This document shows positions 60,300 to 64,000 of a stretch of 64,000 nucleotides of DNA, piece by piece. The stretch is from Variovorax sp. PBS-H4 (GTDB lineage Bacteria > Pseudomonadota > Gammaproteobacteria > Burkholderiales > Burkholderiaceae_C): the NCBI RefSeq assembly GCF_901827205.1, contig NZ_LR594675.1, positions 4,588,001-4,652,000 of the forward strand. Reading direction: 5' to 3'. Position 1 is the stretch's first letter. The number at the start of each line of letters is the position of its first letter. The translations under genes were made by a program, and so were the position numbers. The notes under the pieces are model-generated. The model was given only the letters and a program-made list of their open reading frames with translations. It was not told the DNA's origin and ran no database searches.

Positions 60300-61072
60300 G
60301 GCTGGCTCCCTGAGAGTACTCGCTGGGCCTGCTCCCACGCGGCGTCGAACTTGGCGCGGTCGGTGTCTTCGTCCCACGTCGCGACGGCCATCAAGCCACG
60401 CAGCGCCGATGCAAGGATCTCTTCCCGGCTCTCGGGAGCGACGGCCGTGGCGGCTTCCGCCGGGGGCGCGTCATCGTCCGGCACCACGCCGACGGCCATG
60501 GTCCAGATGGCGAGCTCCTGGCCTTCATCGTCATGCAGGCCGAGCATGAATTGGTCGTCGTCCATGATGTCGTGCGACGTGCCAACGGTGTCGGTCAGCA
60601 GCACGCGGAGGCGGTCGTCAATCTTCCTGGCCCATGCGGTGCAGCCGCCTCCCGTGCTCACGACCTCAAAGCCGTAGTGCTCCGGCGACATCTTTCCGCG
60701 CGCCTCGGCCGTCGGGTTGGTGATGAGCATTCCCTCGTGCTCGAAGCCGGGGAAGTGGGGCATCTGCGCGAAGTGGTCGCCCGCCTTGAGCCATTCGTCG
60801 CACTCGTCCTGCAGGTCGTTCGACACGTCCATCATGGCCTGCGTTTGCAGGGTGTCGGGGTCGGTGCGCTCAGTGAACAGGCTGTTGCCCAATTCGATCA
60901 CGCCGTCTTCGCAGAGCCCACCGTATTCGTTGGCGTCCACGTGGTCGTGCAGGTCGCCGAAGCTGGTGACGAAGGCCGGCACGCGGCCGGTGCTCATGTC
61001 TGCGAGTATTTCGGCCTTCATGCGGGCCAGGATTTCTTCAAAGAAGGCTTGTTGCCGGGTGGTGCGGGTCAT
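60296..61072 (-). CDS. Early phage protein of unknown function
   Basis: A 258-residue protein, MTRTTRQQAFFEEILARMKA, acidic, with HDHVDANEYGGLCEDGVIEL in the first third and DDRLRVLLTDTVGTSHDIMD in the middle; an Ala-rich linker leads to a helical C-terminus (RGLMAVATWDEDTDRAKFDA). First gene after the operator-bearing promoter region. Confidence 0.6.
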   Translation of the reverse strand: MTRTTRQQAFFEEILARMKAEILADMSTGRVPAFVTSFGDLHDHVDANEYGGLCEDGVIELGNSLFTERTDPDTLQTQAMMDVSNDLQDECDEWLKAGDHFAQMPHFPGFEHEGMLITNPTAEARGKMSPEHYGFEVVSTGGGCTAWARKIDDRLRVLLTDTVGTSHDIMDDDQFMLGLHDDEGQELAIWTMAVGVVPDDDAPPAEAATAVAPESREEILASALRGLMAVATWDEDTDRAKFDAAWEQAQRVLSGSQP

Positions 61073-61131
61073 CTTGATCCTTGGTGCCCCTGATATCCCG
61101 AGGCGCGGCGGCTGCGATGTGCAGTGCCCCT

Positions 61132-61172
61132 ATCTTACACACATATTATGTATGGCGCCAAACATATTATGT
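61132..61172 (-). promoter_or_regulatory. Operator-bearing promoter with two ACATATTATGT palindromes
   Basis: ACATATTATGT occurs twice (61141-61151 and 61162-61172), 21 bp apart, with a GGCGCC palindrome between them. On the minus strand TTGGCG and TAAGAT (61137-61132) with an 18-bp spacer make a candidate promoter; one palindrome lies in the spacer and one upstream. It would control the small genes from 61072 to 59707. Confidence 0.6.
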
Positions 61173-61523
61173 GCCTCCGCTACGCACTTCGGAAGGGCTC
61201 GGCGGCAGGTCCGGCACATCGGGGCCGAACCTCATCAGCAGGTAGGCGCGCATCGCGGCGATCGTGTGGCTGTCGCCCCGGCCCACCCACACCCCATCGC
61301 GGTCGTAGTCGATCACAGCCGTCCGTCCGTTGTCCTCGAATTCGATGCCCAGGCGTCCGATGATCGGCCCGGCCACGTGCCACTGCTCCGCGTCGAAGGG
61401 CATGAAGTCGTCCTTGCAGCGGATCCAGCCGCGGCCCTCGCGGTCGAAGCGCTCCGGCTCCCTTCCCTCGGCCTTGGCAACCCAGTAGGAGAGATACAGC
61501 CCGGTCAGTTCGGTGGTCTTCAT
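61167..61523 (-). CDS. NinX/DUF2591-like phage protein
   Basis: A 118-residue protein matching the DUF2591 (NinX) pattern: MKTTELTGLYLSYWVAKAEG, DFMPFDAEQWHVAGPIIGRL, and DGVWVGRGDSHTIAAMRAYL. NinX-type genes are common in phage nin-like regions; role unknown. Start ATG 61523 overlaps the stop of the Ref-like gene. Confidence 0.78.
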   Translation of the reverse strand: MKTTELTGLYLSYWVAKAEGREPERFDREGRGWIRCKDDFMPFDAEQWHVAGPIIGRLGIEFEDNGRTAVIDYDRDGVWVGRGDSHTIAAMRAYLLMRFGPDVPDLPPSPSEVRSGGT

Positions 61524-61996
61524 CGCGCATTCCAATTCAAAGCGGCCCGTAGCCGCTCCAGCAGCTCGAGCTCGGTCCCGTACTTTGCCTCAAACCGGGC
61601 CTTGTACGGGTGCCTGCTGATGGCCCCCTTCTCCTGCCCGCCCTGGTGGTGTCCGGGGTCGCACAGCGGGAGCGTGAACAGGTGCCCTATCCGACGGCCA
61701 CCGCGCAGGATGTGGTGCACCGCGGGCGGCGTGATGCCCAGGTTGTCGATGCGACAGGCGATGCAGCCGTAGGCCACGATCGCGTCCATCCATGCGCGTT
61801 CCTCCGCATTCGGGGCTCCCTTCCCAGGCTTCGCCTTCTCGTCCTTGGGCTGGGCAAGCACCGGGTCGTTGGCCGGCTGGGCGTAGCGCACCGGGCGCGC
61901 GAGCGGCTGGGCCGCGGGCTTGATGCGCTCCGGCCGCGCCTCGCGCTCGGGTTGCGCGCGCAGCCAGGCCGTGCGCTTCATGGGCGTGCGGCGCAT
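61520..61996 (-). CDS. Ref-like RecA-dependent nuclease (HNH-type)
   Basis: A 158-residue protein with a basic, Pro-rich N-terminus (MRRTPMKRTAWLRAQPEREA) and a C-terminal Cys/His nuclease-like part: YGCIACRIDNLGITPPAVHH, LPLCDPGHHQGG and RFEAKYGTELELLERLRAAL. This fits the P1 Ref/NinG-like RecA-dependent nuclease family. It lies between ninB and the NinX-like gene, consistent with a recombination role. Confidence 0.8.
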   Translation of the reverse strand: MRRTPMKRTAWLRAQPEREARPERIKPAAQPLARPVRYAQPANDPVLAQPKDEKAKPGKGAPNAEERAWMDAIVAYGCIACRIDNLGITPPAVHHILRGGRRIGHLFTLPLCDPGHHQGGQEKGAISRHPYKARFEAKYGTELELLERLRAALNWNAR

Positions 61997-62481
61997 CAGT
62001 GCTGCGGCCGATCGCCCCAGGCCTTCGGCGTCGACCAGCGCACGTCCTTCTCGGCGCCGAAGGCATACAGCCACTCGATGAAGGCGCTGCCGAGCTTGAG
62101 CGAGAAGCGGCGGGTCTGCTCGCCGACGGCCACGAAGCCCGGGTTGTTCAGCGCGGGGATCAGCTCGAGGTTGTCCCCGAACTTGTGCCAGTCTTCGAGC
62201 AGGTCCGCGTCGTCCTTGGTGTCGTGCTTGAAGGCGTTCACCAGCAGGCGCTTCCACGAGCCCGCGGGCAGCATGCGGCCGTCGTAGATCGACACCTGGC
62301 GGGCGATGTCCCCGATCATGGCGTGGTACTTCTCTTCCTGCAGACGGGTCTTCGTGTCGCGGCGGCGCTTGATGGACAGCTCCACCTTGCCGCCGTCTTG
62401 TGTCTCGTCGATCACCGATGGCAGCAGCGCGCGCACCACGGCCTTGTACTGGCCGGGGTCGGTGATGGTGAAGGTTCTCAC
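61996..62481 (-). CDS. ninB: NinB-like (Orf) recombination protein
   Basis: A 161-residue protein with the NinB signature KYHAMIGDIARQVSIYDGRM, LPAGSWKRLLVNAFKHDTKD, PALNNPGFVAVGEQTRRFSL and SAFIEWLYAFG. In lambda, Orf/NinB binds DNA and assists RecA-type exchange in place of RecFOR. Start is GTG at 62481, overlapping the stop of the previous gene (GTGA); there is no ATG in the right place. Confidence 0.87.
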   Translation of the reverse strand: MRTFTITDPGQYKAVVRALLPSVIDETQDGGKVELSIKRRRDTKTRLQEEKYHAMIGDIARQVSIYDGRMLPAGSWKRLLVNAFKHDTKDDADLLEDWHKFGDNLELIPALNNPGFVAVGEQTRRFSLKLGSAFIEWLYAFGAEKDVRWSTPKAWGDRPQH

Positions 62482-63062
62482 GCGCTGATGCTCTTGAGCA
62501 GGGCCTGGAGTTGGCGCAGCTTCTCGCCGTCCTTGCCCGCGGCTTTCACGCGGTCTTCCACGTCGAGCGCGATCGCCTCGGCCTCGTCGGCGGCGCGGCG
62601 CAGCAGCGCGCCCAGGTTCGCCAGGCGCGAGAGGGTGTCGTCGGCCGTGGCCGGCTGCACCGGTGCGGGCGTGGCGATCGGGCGGATGGTGGCGGGCATG
62701 TCGAGCTCCTGGGTGGTGGTGATGGGTTGGCGGGCGAGCACGCGGATGAAGTTGCCGCGGGTGGGCTCCTTCACCGCGCCGCGCTCGCAAAGGGTGTTGA
62801 GGCAGCCGTCGATGACATCCCGGCTCGCGCTGGAGCCGAGGCGGCGCAGTTCAACGGCGATCTGGTCCTTGGACCACGGGCTTTGCATGGGCACTGCCTC
62901 GAGCACCTTCTTTGCCATTCCGTTGAGCCCGCTCTCGATGCGGGCCAGCTTGTTCGCGTTCATGAGGTTTCCTGGGTTATCGACTCCGGCCATGCGCAGT
63001 CCTTCGCGGACGCCTCTCCCGAAAGCTGCGCGGCGCCGTTGCTCCTGTTCGGTGAGTCCCAT
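62478..63062 (-). CDS. Early phage protein, possible DNA-binding winged-helix
   Basis: A 194-residue protein. The middle part (SPWSKDQIAVELRRLGSSAS, RDVIDGCLNTLCERGAVKEP) looks like a winged-helix domain; a Thr/Pro-rich linker and a helical C-terminus (DVEDRVKAAGKDGEKLRQLQ) follow. Start at ATG 63062 or, with a better RBS (AGGA), ATG 62963. Function unknown. Confidence 0.6.
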   Translation of the reverse strand: MGLTEQEQRRRAAFGRGVREGLRMAGVDNPGNLMNANKLARIESGLNGMAKKVLEAVPMQSPWSKDQIAVELRRLGSSASRDVIDGCLNTLCERGAVKEPTRGNFIRVLARQPITTTQELDMPATIRPIATPAPVQPATADDTLSRLANLGALLRRAADEAEAIALDVEDRVKAAGKDGEKLRQLQALLKSISA

Positions 63063-63066
63063 GGGG

Positions 63067-63426
63067 CTACGGCTGTGCCGTCTCCGTCAGGTGGATTTCC
63101 ACTGCCCACTCACCCTTCTTGCCCGGCCGCTGGCCGTAGTCCCAGGTGATGGTCTTGCCGTCGGCGTCGTCGCGGCCGAGCCATGTGGCGATCTGGTCAC
63201 GCACGGCCTTGAGGCTGCCCTGCAGGTTGTCCTTGTCGAGTCCCTTGCTGCTGGGCGATACACGCACCATCAGCGCGTACACCGACCCCGCGGGCGTCGG
63301 CTTGCCGTTGAGCAGCCACTGCACAGCAGCGCGCTCGGACTTCACGCGCCGGTGCCGGGCCATGGCTTGCTCGCGGTCGTTGAGGCCGTTGCCGGTCTTG
63401 AGGGGGACGGAAATGTGCAGGGTCAT
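63067..63426 (-). CDS. RusA-like Holliday junction resolvase-type protein
   Basis: A 119-residue protein. KGLDKDNLQGSLKAVRDQIA followed by WLGRDDADGKTITW has the acidic residue spacing of RusA (D-x-DN ... D ... DD), which cuts Holliday junctions, but overall similarity is modest. It fits beside ninB and the Ref-like gene. Confidence 0.65.
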   Translation of the reverse strand: MTLHISVPLKTGNGLNDREQAMARHRRVKSERAAVQWLLNGKPTPAGSVYALMVRVSPSSKGLDKDNLQGSLKAVRDQIATWLGRDDADGKTITWDYGQRPGKKGEWAVEIHLTETAQP

Positions 63427-63728
63427 AGGGTGTCGTGGAAAAAGCGATGCTTGGGAAAGGCGCGAGGCCCACGGGCGAGCTTTGGCAGGCGCGATGCGGG
63501 CTCGATGAATGGGGCCGGGTAGCTGATGCGAGCCTTGGTGAGCTCGGCGTCGAGTTGCGCCAGCAGGTCGGCGAACAGCCCGGGGTCTTCGCGGGCCATC
63601 TGGTCGGCGCGCCAGCGCGCGTAGCCGGCATCCAGGCGCGCCATGCGCAGCAGATGCGCCGCGGTGGCCACCCGATGCGCAACCGGGTCGGGCGCGGGCG
63701 CACAGGGGATGAGAGCACCGCCGGTCAC
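63423..63728 (-). CDS. Small early phage protein
   Basis: A 101-residue protein, MTGGALIPCAPAPDPVAHRV, with a helical middle (AAHLLRMARLDAGYARWRAD; LFADLLAQLDAELTKARISY). No family recognised. Chained by 4-nt overlaps to both neighbours. Confidence 0.55.
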   Translation of the reverse strand: MTGGALIPCAPAPDPVAHRVATAAHLLRMARLDAGYARWRADQMAREDPGLFADLLAQLDAELTKARISYPAPFIEPASRLPKLARGPRAFPKHRFFHDTL

Positions 63729-63970
63729 AGCGTTCCCATCAGCCCAGCGAAGGGCGAGGCCAGCTCGCGCCAGGACTCATTGCGCAAGATCCGGGCGACA
63801 AGCGATCGGTCCACGCCGAACTCGGCGCCCAGCGTGTCGATCGTGTCCGTGGCGCGGCGCGCGCGCATTTCCCGCACCTTGGCGATGTCCAGCTTTGCGA
63901 ACGGACGCGCCGCCTTGGCGCAGGCGGCAGACTTGCGGGCCCGGACAGCGAGCGAGGCATTCCCGAGCAC
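63725..63970 (-). CDS. Small HTH-type DNA-binding protein
   Basis: An 81-residue basic protein. KLDIAKVREMRARRATDTID then TLGAEFGVDRSLVARILRNE is a helix-turn-helix of the resolvase/homeodomain-like kind. Regulatory or replication role possible. The gene before it lies outside the window. Confidence 0.65.
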   Translation of the reverse strand: MLGNASLAVRARKSAACAKAARPFAKLDIAKVREMRARRATDTIDTLGAEFGVDRSLVARILRNESWRELASPFAGLMGTL

Positions 63971-64000
63971 TGCCGCGGCCGACTTGTCGGTGAGGGCCAG

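Larger units (their letters stand above)
18746..64000 (-). mobile_element. Bcep22-like podovirus prophage (right end outside window)
   Basis: From the half tRNA-His to the window edge, over 45 kb, all accepted genes lie on the minus strand and code for phage functions: recombination genes, terminase, P22-type portal, N4-gp56 type capsid, adaptors, fibres, internal virion proteins, a 4,381-residue giant protein and a lysis cassette. Published Bcep22 and BcepIL02 genomes are 63-64 kb with a virion protein of about 4,600 residues, so roughly 18 kb (replication, repressor, integrase) is probably missing here. No integrase gene is seen in the window. Confidence 0.9.

Noticed and set aside
18746..64000. 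CRISPR arrays, insertion sequences or transposase genes
   Set aside because: I saw no regularly spaced repeats and no transposase-like protein in the window.

Overview
The window is chromosomal DNA of a GC-rich betaproteobacterium, most likely Comamonadaceae and close to Variovorax. The order surE-pcm-nlpD-rpoS-rlmD, the ppsA/ppsR divergent pair and the ExbBD/TonB/HemP iron cluster point there. The genus is inferred from recognised protein families and gene order, not from a database comparison.

Positions 1-18.7 kb are ordinary host chromosome. It carries phosphoenolpyruvate synthase and its regulatory kinase/phosphorylase; a leaderless MarR regulator with a FUSC-type exporter; ahpC and ahpF with a convincing OxyR site upstream of ahpC; bacterioferritin and bacterioferritin-associated ferredoxin; a Fur-controlled tonB-exbB-exbD-hemP iron block; a BI-1 family membrane protein; rlmD; the stationary-phase block rpoS-nlpD-pcm-surE; a zinc-independent quinone oxidoreductase; and an H-NS family protein.

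At about 18,746-18,795 only the 3' half of a tRNA-His gene remains. From there to the right edge (64,000) every gene I accept lies on the minus strand and belongs to a podovirus-type prophage. It resembles the Burkholderia Bcep22/BcepIL02 group: N4-gp56 type capsid, P22-type portal, and one giant virion-associated multidomain protein (4,381 residues here). The half tRNA-His is the attachment-site remnant. The integrase, the lysogeny switch and the other attachment site must lie beyond the window.

Read in the direction of transcription (right to left), the prophage contains: a recombination/early block (HTH protein, RusA-like, NinB, Ref-like nuclease, NinX-like); an operator-bearing promoter; small early genes ending in an HTH protein; phage tRNA-His and an initiator-type tRNA-fMet; a protein-free leader with two UUCG-loop terminators; packaging and portal genes; a Tad2-like gene; scaffold, lipoprotein and capsid genes; adaptors and tail fibres; internal virion proteins; the giant protein; and a compact lysis cassette (holin, SAR-type endolysin, SGNH lipoprotein, nested spanins).

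The most interesting content is a layered set of likely counter-defence functions. The giant protein has an Acb1-like 2H phosphoesterase domain (anti-CBASS), a DarB-like methylase-helicase and a JAB/RadC-type metalloprotease domain. A separate gene carries a Tad2-like (anti-Thoeris) domain. A 107-residue gene appears to be nested out of frame inside the giant gene. An initiator tRNA, a methyltransferase/PAPS-reductase fusion and a holin start hidden in a hairpin are further points to check.
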